A stretch of 64,000 bases of DNA, taken from Candidatus Thiodiazotropha sp. 'RUGA'. Lineage in GTDB: Bacteria; Pseudomonadota; Gammaproteobacteria; Chromatiales; Chromatiaceae. The notes below the pieces were generated by a model, which worked only from the letters and a program-made list of their open reading frames with translations, did no database searches and was not told the origin of the DNA. This document shows positions 52,850 to 61,644 of this stretch, one piece after another; the stretch's first letter is position 1, and each line of letters begins with the position of its first letter. Location: NCBI GenBank assembly GCA_016842065.1, contig JAEPDS010000022.1:1-64000 (forward strand), written 5' to 3'. The translations under genes were made by a program, and so were the position numbers.

Positions 52850-53124
52850 ATCTGCAGATCCTGTCCCTGGACTCCCTGTTGCTATTGGCGCTGATTCTGC
52901 TGCTGTTGAGCCTGGTGTTGGGAATGGTCAGAGCGTTGAAAGGACCGAGTCTGGAAGACCGGCTGTTATCGATTCTGTTGCTCGGTACCGGAGGAGTAGC
53001 AATTCTGTTGCTGCTCTCTGTTTCGATGCAGCTTACTGCGCTGCTCGATGTGGGATTGGTGCTGGTGCTGCTGGCGGCGGTTGTTGCTGCTGCCATGACA
53101 CGACGGGAGAGTGACGATGCTTGA
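52846..53124 (+). CDS. mrpF: Mrp-type antiporter subunit F
   Basis: This 92-residue protein has three membrane segments and the MrpF pattern LGMVRALKGPSLEDRLLSI...TGGVAILLLLS. Its ATG overlaps the mrpE stop as ATGA. The subunit is small and integral to the complex. Confidence 0.9.
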   Translation: MNLQILSLDSLLLLALILLLLSLVLGMVRALKGPSLEDRLLSILLLGTGGVAILLLLSVSMQLTALLDVGLVLVLLAAVVAAAMTRRESDDA

Positions 53125-53398
53125 TCTGTTAGCGCTGCTTCTGATCTTCAGTGGTATCAGCTTCTTTTTCTTAGGTGCGATCGGTCTGTTGCGACTGCCT
53201 GATCTGCACGCCCGGCTGCATGCGTTGACCAAAGCGGACAATCTGGGCCTGGGGCTGCTGATTGTCGGTGTGGCACTGCTGCATGGCTCTCTGCTTATGG
53301 CGATGAAACTGCTGCTGATCTGGTTGCTGGCACTGCTTGCCAGTGCCGCATCGGCCCATCTGATCTCCCAGTATGCCTTGCGGAGGAATCGGTCGTGA
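53117..53398 (+). CDS. mrpG: Mrp-type antiporter subunit G
   Basis: The 93-residue protein has three membrane segments and the MrpG signature FFFLGAIGLLRLPDLHARLHALTKADNLG. The ATG at 53117 is chosen over a GTG at 53111. The start overlaps mrpF by eight bases. Confidence 0.9.
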   Translation: MLDLLALLLIFSGISFFFLGAIGLLRLPDLHARLHALTKADNLGLGLLIVGVALLHGSLLMAMKLLLIWLLALLASAASAHLISQYALRRNRS

Positions 53399-54357
53399 TG
53401 AATCTGACGCTGCTTCCGGATCTGCTGTTGGCGGGGATGTTGATCGGACTGGCCTGGGCGGTGCTCAACAGTGATGACCTGAGGCGGGGTGTGGTTCTGT
53501 TCATCGCCTTTGGTCTGCTGTTGGCGATTGTCTGGGCAAGGCTGCTCGCCCCCGACCTGGCCTTGGCCGAAGCGGCCATCGGGGCTGGTCTCTCCGGCGC
53601 CTTGCTGCTGGTCGCATTAAGGGATGGCAGTGGTGGTGATCAGCGCAGCGCAAAGCGCTCAACACTCAACCGTTGGTTGATCGACCTGTTCGTGCTGGTC
53701 ATGACCTGCCTGATCGGTTGGGTGCTCTGGCTCACCATTTACGCCGAGCCGGTGGAGAGATTGGCCCAGCTTGCCAACGCCATGCTGGAGCGCAGCGGTG
53801 TGAGTAATCCGGTTACCGCCGTACTTCTCAACTATCGGGCCTACGACACCCTGCTCGAGTTGGTGGTGGTGTTGGCTGCGGTGCTCGGAGTGCTTGTGGT
53901 CGGACGGGAGCGTAGAGGCTATCGAGAGCCAGGTCCGGTGTTCCATGGTCTGGTCCACTGGCTGGTTCCTTTGTTGATCGTGACCGCCGGTTATCTGCTC
54001 TGGGTTGGTGCTCATGCACCTGGGGGAGCCTTCCAGGCAGGGGCAACCCTGGCGGCGGCCGGCATTGTGCTGCGGCTGGCTGGATATGATGCAGCGGGTT
54101 TACCGGATGGCAGGCTGTTGCGTTGGTTACTGGTGGCCGGAACCGGGGTATTTCTGCTGCTCGGTCTTGGCATGACCGTCAGCGGTGGAGGTTTCCTGCA
54201 ATACCCGGAAGCCTGGTCTGGCAGCCTGATTCTTGTCATCGAAGTCGCTGCTACAGCTTCGATTGCTGCTGCTCTGGTGTTGGCGTACCGAGGTGGCAGG
54301 AGCGATGGCTGGTTGCTTGTGGATGAAAAGGATAAAAATCGGGAGATCTCCTCATGA
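53398..54357 (+). CDS. mrpB: DUF4040-MnhB fusion subunit (Mrp subunit B with MrpA C-terminal part)
   Basis: The 319-residue membrane protein has an N-terminal DUF4040-like domain (about 1-80: GVVLFIAFGLLLAIVWARLLAPDLALAEAAIGAGLSGALLL, the MbhD-like signature) joined to an MnhB domain (about 175-310: HAPGGAFQAGATLAAAGIVLRLAGY). In classical Mrp these parts are the C-terminus of MrpA and MrpB. Here there is no full MrpA in the operon. The ATG at 53398 overlaps the mrpG stop (TGATG). Confidence 0.85.
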   Translation: MNLTLLPDLLLAGMLIGLAWAVLNSDDLRRGVVLFIAFGLLLAIVWARLLAPDLALAEAAIGAGLSGALLLVALRDGSGGDQRSAKRSTLNRWLIDLFVLVMTCLIGWVLWLTIYAEPVERLAQLANAMLERSGVSNPVTAVLLNYRAYDTLLELVVVLAAVLGVLVVGRERRGYREPGPVFHGLVHWLVPLLIVTAGYLLWVGAHAPGGAFQAGATLAAAGIVLRLAGYDAAGLPDGRLLRWLLVAGTGVFLLLGLGMTVSGGGFLQYPEAWSGSLILVIEVAATASIAAALVLAYRGGRSDGWLLVDEKDKNREISS

Positions 54358-54635
54358 CCCAGGCTCTGATCTATGCACTGACCGGTGCGGTTCTGTTCAT
54401 GCTGGGGGTGCGGGCTACCCTGTTACGGGAAACCCTCTTGCCAAGATTGTTGGCATTGAACGTCTGTGGTGCCGGGGTTTTCCTGATCTTTGTCTCCCTC
54501 GCCTACCGGGGCGATTCACTGCCGGTGGACCCGGTTCCCCATGCCCTGGTGCTGACAGGTCTGGTGGTGGCGATCAGCGCCACCGCGCTGGCGTTGGCAC
54601 TCAACCGTCGTTTGCGGGAGATGGCCGATGAATAA
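54354..54635 (+). CDS. mrpC: Mrp-type antiporter subunit C (NuoK-like)
   Basis: This 93-residue protein has three membrane segments and the NuoK/MrpC pattern with VDPVPHALVLTGLVVAISATALALAL. It overlaps mrpB by ATGA and mrpD by eight bases. Confidence 0.9.
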   Translation: MTQALIYALTGAVLFMLGVRATLLRETLLPRLLALNVCGAGVFLIFVSLAYRGDSLPVDPVPHALVLTGLVVAISATALALALNRRLREMADE

Positions 54636-56082
54636 CCCGCTGATATGGCCCGTTGCCGTCCCACTGCTGAGTGCATTGCTGGCGCTGCTGTGGCCCCGCA
54701 GATCCACCTGGATCGGTTTGCTGGGGAGCGCTCTGTCACTGGCGGCAGTCGTGCTGGTCAGCCGGCAGGTGATTGAGTCGGGTGCGATTGAATTGGCGCT
54801 GGGTGGCTGGTCACCGGGATTGGGTATTGCGCTGCGTGCCGATGGTTTGAGTGTGTTGATGCTGTTGATGTCGACGTTGGTGAGTATGGCGGTGGCCGTC
54901 TATGCCAGTGTCTACTTCTCCCGTTCAGAGCGACGCAGCGAGTTCTGGGTGTTGTGGCTGTTGCTGATCACTGCCCTGCATGCTTTGTTTCTCTCCGGAG
55001 ACCTTTTTAACCTCTATGTCACCCTGGAATTGCTGGGTCTGTCAGCGGTGGTGCTGGCCTGCCTGGGTGGCAGCCGTGAGTCACTGCAAGCGGCATTGAA
55101 TTATCTGGTGTTGGGACTGCTTGCCTCGATGGCCTTTCTGATCGGAGTCGCGCTGATCTATGCCGGCTATGGCACACTCGATATGGCTGCCTTGGCCGCT
55201 GCGATCGAGTCGGGCCCCACCGCTTGGGTGGCCCTCAGTCTGATGACCGGTGGACTGCTCATCAAGTCGGCCCTGTTTCCGCTCCATTTCTGGCTGCCCC
55301 CTGCCCATTCCAATGCACCGGCGCCGGTGAGTGCCGTACTCTCGGCACTGGTGGTGAAGGCGGCTGTGTACCTGATACTCAGACTCTGGCTGGCGCTGTT
55401 CGACGAAGTCGTCACCCAGACGGCGGCACTGGTCCTTGGTCTACTGGGCGGGGTTGCTGTGCTGTGGGGATCCTGGGTCGCCCTGCAGGCTGAGCGCCTG
55501 AAGCTGATGGCCGCTTACTCCACGGTTGCCCAAGTGGGTTATCTGTTCCTGTTTCTACCCCTGTTGGCCGCACTGCCTGAAGGGACGACAAGAGATGTTG
55601 CCCTGGGCGCCCTGGTGCTGTTGGCGCTGACTCACGGCTTTGCCAAGAGCGCTTTTTTCCTCGCCGCCGGTGTGATCATGCAGCGGGCGGGCCATGATCG
55701 CATCGCCGAGCTGGGTGGCACTGCACGGGCGCTGCCGGTGACCGCTTTTACCCTTGCACTGGCCGGCGTGGCATTGATCGGCCTGCCTCCCAGCGGCAGC
55801 TTCCTGGCAAAGTGGCAGCTGCTCTCCAGCGTATTCATCACCGGGCAGTGGATCTGGTTACCGGTGATCGCTGTCGGCACACTGCTGGCCGGGGCCTACA
55901 CATTCCGCCTGTTGGGGTATGCGTTTGCGCCCGGTGAAGGGGTTGGTCCCTCACTCTCAGTGGGGCGGGAAGAGATACCGGCCGTACTGTTGGCGCTCGC
56001 TGCAACCTTGTTATTGGGTTTCTGGGCCTCGGTGGTGTGGGAACTGGTTCCAATCAGTGCCTATGCTGGCGGGGGGGGATGA
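54628..56082 (+). CDS. mrpD: Mrp-type antiporter subunit D, proton-translocating (NuoN/M-like)
   Basis: The 484-residue protein has about 14 membrane segments. It carries the NuoL/M/N hallmark Glu in SGDLFNLYVTLELLGLSAVV near residue 135, the Lys in LLIKSALFPLHFWLPPAHSNAPAPVSA near 210, and LMAAYSTVAQVGYLFL. These residues carry protons in complex I and Mrp. Confidence 0.9.
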   Translation: MNNPLIWPVAVPLLSALLALLWPRRSTWIGLLGSALSLAAVVLVSRQVIESGAIELALGGWSPGLGIALRADGLSVLMLLMSTLVSMAVAVYASVYFSRSERRSEFWVLWLLLITALHALFLSGDLFNLYVTLELLGLSAVVLACLGGSRESLQAALNYLVLGLLASMAFLIGVALIYAGYGTLDMAALAAAIESGPTAWVALSLMTGGLLIKSALFPLHFWLPPAHSNAPAPVSAVLSALVVKAAVYLILRLWLALFDEVVTQTAALVLGLLGGVAVLWGSWVALQAERLKLMAAYSTVAQVGYLFLFLPLLAALPEGTTRDVALGALVLLALTHGFAKSAFFLAAGVIMQRAGHDRIAELGGTARALPVTAFTLALAGVALIGLPPSGSFLAKWQLLSSVFITGQWIWLPVIAVGTLLAGAYTFRLLGYAFAPGEGVGPSLSVGREEIPAVLLALAATLLLGFWASVVWELVPISAYAGGGG

Positions 56083-57581
56083 TGGCGATGTCGGTCTGGC
56101 TACCGGTGGGGATTCTGCTCAGCTCCTTGATCCCCGGCGTGTTGATCTTCTTCCAGCCGGAAGAGCGTCACCGTTTGAGGACCTGGCTCAATCTGCTGGG
56201 TGCCCTGATCAAGCTGCTGCTGGTGGGCATGCTCATCTGGGGGGTCTTTCATGAGCAGGTCTTCGAGACGCGTTGGACGATGGCGCCAGGTCTCGAGTTT
56301 GTACTGCATGCGGATGCCCTGTCAGTGCTGTTCGTCTCCCTCTCCACCCTTTTGTGGTTGGTCACCACCATCTACGCCATTGGCTATCTGGAGCAGACTC
56401 CCCACCGCAGCCGTTTCTTCGGTTTCTTCAGTCTCTGCGTGACCGCTACGGTGGGTCTGGCCCTGGCGGGTAATCTGTTCACCTTCGTGGTCTTCTATGA
56501 GTTGCTGACCCTGGCCACCTATCCGTTAATTGCCCATAAAGGCTCGCCGGAGGCGCTGCGCGGGGCGCGTATCTATCTGCGCTACACCCTGTTCGGTGGT
56601 CTGTTGTTGATGATCGGCGCAGTCTGGCTGCATACCCTGACCGGTGGCGTCGAATTTGTTGAGGGTGGCATTCTTCAGACTGCGAATCTTGATCAGAGCA
56701 CCTTGCGCTGGATCTTTCTGCTGCTGATCGTGGGGCTTGGCGTGAAGGCGGCACTGGTACCTCTGCATGGCTGGTTGCCCCAGGCGATGGTGGCGCCGGC
56801 GCCGGTCAGCGCTCTGCTGCACGCGGTGGCGGTGGTCAAGGCGGGAGCCTTCGGTATCGTGCGGGTGATCTATGACGTCTATGGGGTTGAGTTTGCCGCT
56901 GAACTGGGGGTACTGACGCTGCTTGGTGCGGTTGCGGCGATCACCATCATCTACGGTTCACTGAAGGCACTCTCCCAGGATCATCTGAAAAAGAGGCTCG
57001 CCTATTCAACGGTGAGCCAGGTCTCCTACATCGTGCTCGGTACGGCGATCGTCGGTCCTCTGGCGACCATCGGCGGTCTGGTCCATCTGGTGCATCAGGG
57101 GGTGATGAAGATCACCCTGTTCTTCGCCGCCGGTAACTATGCGGAAGCGCTCGGTATCCACCGGGTCAGCGAGATGGATGGAGTGGGGCGGCGTATGCCC
57201 GGCACCACACTGGCTTTCACCATTGGCGCGCTGGGTATGATCGGTATCCCCCCGGTGGCCGGTTTCATCTCCAAGTGGTACCTGGGATTGGGGGCGGTGG
57301 AAGCCGGTGCTGCGGCCTGGGTGCTGCCGGTCCTGATTGCAAGCAGTCTGCTCAATGCCGCCTATTTTCTGCCCATCCTCTACCGGGCCTGGTTCAAATC
57401 CCAGAGTGCGCCCTGGCCGGCGGATAAGACGGCCGGTTGTGTCAGGGAGTTGCCCGATGCCCTGCTTTGGCCTCCGCTGACCACCGCTGCGATGGCGTTG
57501 TTGATCGGCCTGTTGGCTGCGGCACCTTACAGTCCCCTGGAATGGGCCGAGCTGATTGCCGGCAGGGAGTACAGACAATGA
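56079..57581 (+). CDS. Second NuoL/M-like proton-translocating subunit
   Basis: The 500-residue membrane protein has about 14 segments, the key Glu in NLFTFVVFYELLTLATYPL, Lys in LGVKAALVPLHGWLPQAMVAPAPVSALLHAVAVVKAGAFG (in core GVKAALVPLHGWLP) and RLAYSTVSQVSYIVLG. It is one of three such subunits in this operon. The ATG overlaps the mrpD stop (ATGA). A long run of G (56071-56078) just precedes the start. Confidence 0.88.
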   Translation: MMAMSVWLPVGILLSSLIPGVLIFFQPEERHRLRTWLNLLGALIKLLLVGMLIWGVFHEQVFETRWTMAPGLEFVLHADALSVLFVSLSTLLWLVTTIYAIGYLEQTPHRSRFFGFFSLCVTATVGLALAGNLFTFVVFYELLTLATYPLIAHKGSPEALRGARIYLRYTLFGGLLLMIGAVWLHTLTGGVEFVEGGILQTANLDQSTLRWIFLLLIVGLGVKAALVPLHGWLPQAMVAPAPVSALLHAVAVVKAGAFGIVRVIYDVYGVEFAAELGVLTLLGAVAAITIIYGSLKALSQDHLKKRLAYSTVSQVSYIVLGTAIVGPLATIGGLVHLVHQGVMKITLFFAAGNYAEALGIHRVSEMDGVGRRMPGTTLAFTIGALGMIGIPPVAGFISKWYLGLGAVEAGAAAWVLPVLIASSLLNAAYFLPILYRAWFKSQSAPWPADKTAGCVRELPDALLWPPLTTAAMALLIGLLAAAPYSPLEWAELIAGREYRQ

Positions 57582-59176
57582 ATGCACTGATCCTGATGTT
57601 ATCGCCTCTGATACCTCTGTTGATGGCCTGTTTCGCCTATCGTCTGCAGAGCCGCTGGTGGCTCTTCGCTGCCGCCTTGCCCGCACTCTATCTGGGGCTG
57701 ATGGGGGAGCAGGGAAGCACCATCACTCTGCCCTGGCTGATGCTGGGGATGCATTTGAGTCTCGATGCCACCGCTCAACAGTTTCTTCTTTTCGGCGCCA
57801 TGATCTGGATGCTGGCCTCTCTCTATATACCTGGCCGTGATCTACTGCCGGGAGCGATGGGTTATCGCAAACAGAGTTTTCTTCTCGCCATGGCGGGCAA
57901 TCTGATGTTGATCATTGCGGCTGACATGTTGACCTTCTATGTGGGTTTCGCATTGATGGGATTGAGCGCTTACGGTTTGATCTGGGGCCCATCCCAACGT
58001 GCCAGAAAGGCGGCGCGTGTCTACCTGGTATTTACCCTGATCGGAGAGCTGGCGCTCTTCTCTGCATTACTGTTGCTGTTGGTGAACAGCCAATCACTGC
58101 TGTTCGCAGAGCTGCACAGCGAATCGATACCACAGTCTGCCATGGCGCTGTTGCTGCTGGGGTTTGGCATCAAGGTTGCGCTTCCCGGACTGCATCTGTG
58201 GCTGCCTGGAGCCTATACCCTGGCACCCATATTCGGTGTGGCACTGCTCAGCGGACCGATGATGAAGGCGGGGCTGTTGGGTTGGTTGCGCTTTCTCCCG
58301 TTTGGTGAGCCGCTCGATCCGTTGTGGGGAAATCTGTTGCTCTTGCTGGGCGTGGCGGGTGTGGTCCTGGGCATGCTGGTGGGCATGTTTCAGCGGGATC
58401 CCCGCAGCGTGCTGGCTTATTCGAGTATCTCAAAGATGGGGCTGTTCAGTGCACTGATCGGTTTCGCTCTGAATCACCCCGGTATGGTTGCCGGGCTGTT
58501 GCCGGTCATCGTGCTGTTGGCACTGCACCATCTGATGGTTAAACCGATGCTCTTCATGGGGCTGGATCTCTGGCAGAAAGGGACAGCGGCTTACTGGCTG
58601 TTGCCTGCTTTGACCTTGTTGAGCCTTTCCCTGATGGGGTTTCCCCTGACCGGTGGTGGCGCGGTTAAGAATCTCATCTCTGATGCACTGAATGAGAACC
58701 TCGCCTGGTTGCTGTTTCTCGGGGGTATTGCTGGCGCGTTGCTGATGAGTCGTTTCCTCTGGTTGCTGTGGACCAGTAAGCAGTCGGCTGAGTATCACCG
58801 GCTCACTCTCTCGGCATGGCTGATGGTGCTGCCGCTCGCTGTCTGGGCGCCTTTTGCTTGGGACGGCATGTCAGTTAAAGCCAGCGCTCTGCTGCCCCTG
58901 TTGTCAGCTGCTGTTTTGCTTCTGGTTGGGCAGTTCTTACGGCGACGGTTCGATCTACTGCAACAGCCCATGTTATCCGTGGGCAATTCGATGAGCTGGC
59001 GAATGCCACTGCTTGCCGGAGAGCGCGTTAAAGCTGAGTCCGATTGGCAGCTGGTGAAACGGTTACGCCAGCGCTATTGCCAGGGTTTCGCTCGATGGCA
59101 GGTCATGGGACTGCGGGATAGCGCCGTCTGGTGGCTGATGTTGATGCTTTTGCTGGCTCTGGCTTTGAGGAACTAG
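57578..59176 (+). CDS. Third NuoL/M-like subunit, divergent
   Basis: The 532-residue membrane protein has about 14 segments with ADMLTFYVGFALMGLSAYGLI, where the usual Glu of the E-L-L motif is replaced (GFALMG), and FGIKVALPGLHLWLPGAYTLAPIFG with the Lys kept. Loss of the key Glu suggests altered or absent proton pumping in this subunit. The C-terminus has a basic tail (about 480-510) and a final membrane segment. It overlaps the previous gene by ATGA. Confidence 0.82.
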   Translation: MNALILMLSPLIPLLMACFAYRLQSRWWLFAAALPALYLGLMGEQGSTITLPWLMLGMHLSLDATAQQFLLFGAMIWMLASLYIPGRDLLPGAMGYRKQSFLLAMAGNLMLIIAADMLTFYVGFALMGLSAYGLIWGPSQRARKAARVYLVFTLIGELALFSALLLLLVNSQSLLFAELHSESIPQSAMALLLLGFGIKVALPGLHLWLPGAYTLAPIFGVALLSGPMMKAGLLGWLRFLPFGEPLDPLWGNLLLLLGVAGVVLGMLVGMFQRDPRSVLAYSSISKMGLFSALIGFALNHPGMVAGLLPVIVLLALHHLMVKPMLFMGLDLWQKGTAAYWLLPALTLLSLSLMGFPLTGGGAVKNLISDALNENLAWLLFLGGIAGALLMSRFLWLLWTSKQSAEYHRLTLSAWLMVLPLAVWAPFAWDGMSVKASALLPLLSAAVLLLVGQFLRRRFDLLQQPMLSVGNSMSWRMPLLAGERVKAESDWQLVKRLRQRYCQGFARWQVMGLRDSAVWWLMLMLLLALALRN

Positions 59177-59186
59177 GAGGCGTGTA

Positions 59187-60116
59187 ATGAAACGATTCAA
59201 GAATATTCTGTTTTTCGCGGATGGCAGTAAACAGGCGGACCATGCACTGGAACGGGCCTTTCTGTTGGCTGAAAGCAACCATGCCAGGCTGACCTTGCTG
59301 GATGTGATTGAACCGATCGACATACCGCAGGATTTCTCCCAGCGGTTTGATTTCGACCTGCAGGAGATACTCAAGCAGCAACGATTGGAGCAGTTGCAGG
59401 AGCTTGCCGAACCTTTCCGAACCGCTGACAACCTGGTCTATGCCAAGGTGTTAGTGGGTAAACCTTTTCTTGAAGTGATCAAGGCGGTGATATCCCATGG
59501 TTACGATCTGCTGATCAAATCCGCCCGCTGCTGTGACGGATTATCCGATCGTCTGCTGGGCAGTACCGACTTGCATCTGTTGCGCAAGTGCCCCTCTCCT
59601 GTCTGGGTCGACAGGCCGGGAGGCGATAGTGACTACAAACAGGTGCTGGCGGCAGTCGATCCGATGGCCGAGGCGAGTGACAACTGTGCCTCGCTTGTCA
59701 TGGATCTGGCCACATCCCTGGCGCGTCGGGAGTCGGCTCAACTGAGTGTGGCGCATGCCTGGAAAATGAAGGGTGAATCGATGTTGCGTGATGGCCGTTC
59801 CCGTCTCTCCCAGACTGAATTCAATCTGTTGATCAACATGACTGAAATGAGTCACAAGAGACGACTTGAGGAGCTACTGAAAGACTATGGTATGACAACC
59901 GATGATCCAGCAGTAGAGTTGGTTCATGGCGATGCCTCAAAAGTGATTCATCAGCTTTCAGACAGTCTCGATGCTGATCTGATTGTCATGGGTACGGTAG
60001 GAAGAACGGGTGTGCCGGGGCTGTTTATCGGTAATACGGCGGAGGATGTATTACAGACGACCAAAGCTTCGATACTGGCGGTCAAGCCGCCAAATTTTGT
60101 GTCGCCGGTAAAATGA
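59187..60116 (+). CDS. Universal stress protein with two UspA domains
   Basis: The 309-residue soluble protein has domain 1 at about 1-145 (ILFFADGSKQADHALERAF) and domain 2 at about 150-305 with an ATP-binding pattern G-X2-G-X9-G in MGTVGRTGVPGLFIGN. Domain 1 lacks the ATP-binding glycines (RLLGSTD only). It follows the antiporter operon by 10 nt with AGGAGGCG, so it is likely co-transcribed and coupled to salt or pH stress. Confidence 0.9.
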   Translation: MKRFKNILFFADGSKQADHALERAFLLAESNHARLTLLDVIEPIDIPQDFSQRFDFDLQEILKQQRLEQLQELAEPFRTADNLVYAKVLVGKPFLEVIKAVISHGYDLLIKSARCCDGLSDRLLGSTDLHLLRKCPSPVWVDRPGGDSDYKQVLAAVDPMAEASDNCASLVMDLATSLARRESAQLSVAHAWKMKGESMLRDGRSRLSQTEFNLLINMTEMSHKRRLEELLKDYGMTTDDPAVELVHGDASKVIHQLSDSLDADLIVMGTVGRTGVPGLFIGNTAEDVLQTTKASILAVKPPNFVSPVK

Positions 60117-60149
60117 GTTGCGTTAATCCGAAAGGTCAGTTTAACTCAA

Positions 60150-60168
60150 GGATCATTGATGGTGATCC
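60150..60168. promoter_or_regulatory. Inverted repeat upstream of nhaR
   Basis: GGATCA and TGATCC flank TTGATGG, 64 bp before the nhaR ATG. LysR-type regulators often bind such short dyads at their own promoter. It could also be a weak terminator after the Usp gene. Confidence 0.3.
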
Positions 60169-60232
60169 AAGTCATTGGCTGATTGCTGCAACTGTTGTTC
60201 GGAATGGTTTGTCTGCCTGACCTGGAGGCTAT

Positions 60233-61138
60233 ATGCAGAATCTCAAACTGAATCTTAAACATCTGCGCTACTTCTGGGCTGTCGCCAGTCACGGAACGAT
60301 TGTGCAGGCAGCGGAGGCGCTGTTTATTACGCCGCAGACGATCAGTGGCCAGTTGAGAGAGTTGGAGTCACAGGTCGGCAGTGAACTGTTTCGTAAAGAG
60401 GGACGACGTCTGGTGCTGACCGAGACCGGGCGACTGGTCTTCTCCTACGCGGATGAGATGTTTCGTCTCGGTATCGAGCTGCAGGATATGCTCGCCGGTC
60501 GTACCCAGGGAACGGTCATAACACTCAAAGTGGGGGTGGCCATGGTCGTCCCAAAACTGCTTGCCTATCGTGTGCTCGAACCGGTGCTGCAGATGCAGGA
60601 TCCGGTGAAGCTGATCTGTCATGAAGCGCCATTGGTCGACTTGCTGGCCGATCTCTCGGTACATAAACTCGATATGGTGTTGGCCGACAGCCCGATCAAT
60701 CCGACCCTCAACATTCGTGCCTATAATCATGCCTTGGGTGAAAGCGGTATTACTTTTTTTGCCGCACCTGATGATGCGCAACGATTACGTAACGAGTTTC
60801 CTGTGAGTCTGCATGGGCAGAATATTCTGATGCCGAGTAGTGGCAGCAGCCTGAGACGTAATCTTGAAATCTGGTTCCAGCGTCAGCAGATCGAGCCGGT
60901 GGTGGTTGCGGAGTTTGAGGACCGGGCGCTGATGAAGACCTTTGGTGAACGCGGTACAGGGGTGTTCACCACCCCAACCGCTGTGGAGCAGGATGTGATC
61001 GACAAGTATCGTGTTGAGGTTGTCGGGCGCTCCGACGAGATAACTGAGAGCTTCTATGTGATATCCCCTGAGCGTCACATCAAACACCCGGCGATCAATA
61101 CCATTACTCAAACGGCGAAGGCTGATTTGTTCAATTAG
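60233..61138 (+). CDS. nhaR: LysR-type transcriptional activator NhaR
   Basis: The 301-residue regulator has an N-terminal winged helix-turn-helix (HLRYFWAVASHGTIVQAAEALFITPQTISGQ, about 10-40) and the NhaR-specific effector part (HEAPLVDLLADLSVHKLDMVLADSPI, and VAEFEDRALMKTFGERGTGVF). In E. coli it responds to sodium and activates nhaA. Next to an Mrp operon it probably controls the antiporter. Confidence 0.92.
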   Translation: MQNLKLNLKHLRYFWAVASHGTIVQAAEALFITPQTISGQLRELESQVGSELFRKEGRRLVLTETGRLVFSYADEMFRLGIELQDMLAGRTQGTVITLKVGVAMVVPKLLAYRVLEPVLQMQDPVKLICHEAPLVDLLADLSVHKLDMVLADSPINPTLNIRAYNHALGESGITFFAAPDDAQRLRNEFPVSLHGQNILMPSSGSSLRRNLEIWFQRQQIEPVVVAEFEDRALMKTFGERGTGVFTTPTAVEQDVIDKYRVEVVGRSDEITESFYVISPERHIKHPAINTITQTAKADLFN

Positions 61139-61164
61139 AGTCAACAGACCCGGCTTGGTGAACT

Positions 61165-61581
61165 GTGAAGATCAATCGTTTAAACCTTCTGAACTGGAGC
61201 TGGTGTCTACCCCAATCATTGCTAGGGCTTGGCTGGTACTTACTGATTACCCGGCTGCTGGATAGAGAGGCGCAAAAGGTGGATCGTTGGGATGACCTGC
61301 GTGTCATCCGCTACCGGCGATTCACCGGGGGTGTCAGCTTGGGACCGTTTCTGTTCTTCCACGCTTCGCTCGCCGGGTATGAGATGCTCTATCACGAGTA
61401 TGGACACTATCGGCAGTCGATGCTGTTGGGGCCACTCTATCTGCCATTGATCGGGGTACCTTCACTCGGTTGGGCTTTGGTAAAAAAGGCAGGGCTCTTC
61501 CAGCAAACGCCCTACACGGCTTTCCCGACAGAACGTTGGGCTGACCATTTGGCACAAAGCTGCGTCAGGTTGGAGAATTGA
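61165..61581 (+). CDS. Membrane protein with HEYGH motif, putative metalloprotease
   Basis: The 138-residue protein has a hydrophobic N-terminal segment (about 15-33), a short loop, and EMLYHEYGHYRQSMLLGPLYLPLIG, a potential zinc site (HEXGH; full HEXXH). The start is GTG at 61165. Similar short HEYGHY-QS proteins of unknown role occur in several phyla. A second hydrophobic stretch follows the motif, reminiscent of M48/M50-like membrane peptidases, but the protein is too short to be a normal member. Confidence 0.7.
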   Translation: MKINRLNLLNWSWCLPQSLLGLGWYLLITRLLDREAQKVDRWDDLRVIRYRRFTGGVSLGPFLFFHASLAGYEMLYHEYGHYRQSMLLGPLYLPLIGVPSLGWALVKKAGLFQQTPYTAFPTERWADHLAQSCVRLEN

Positions 61582-61644
61582 AAATCCCTGCTAGGGTTAT
61601 TGGTTAATAGAAAAACTGAACACGAAAGATTCAATCCGAGGTCG

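Noticed and set aside
57006-57686. 226-residue minus-strand frame rich in Arg, Gln and Pro
   Set aside because: It is a shadow of two NuoL/M-like genes; its composition is typical of antisense frames in G+C-rich DNA.
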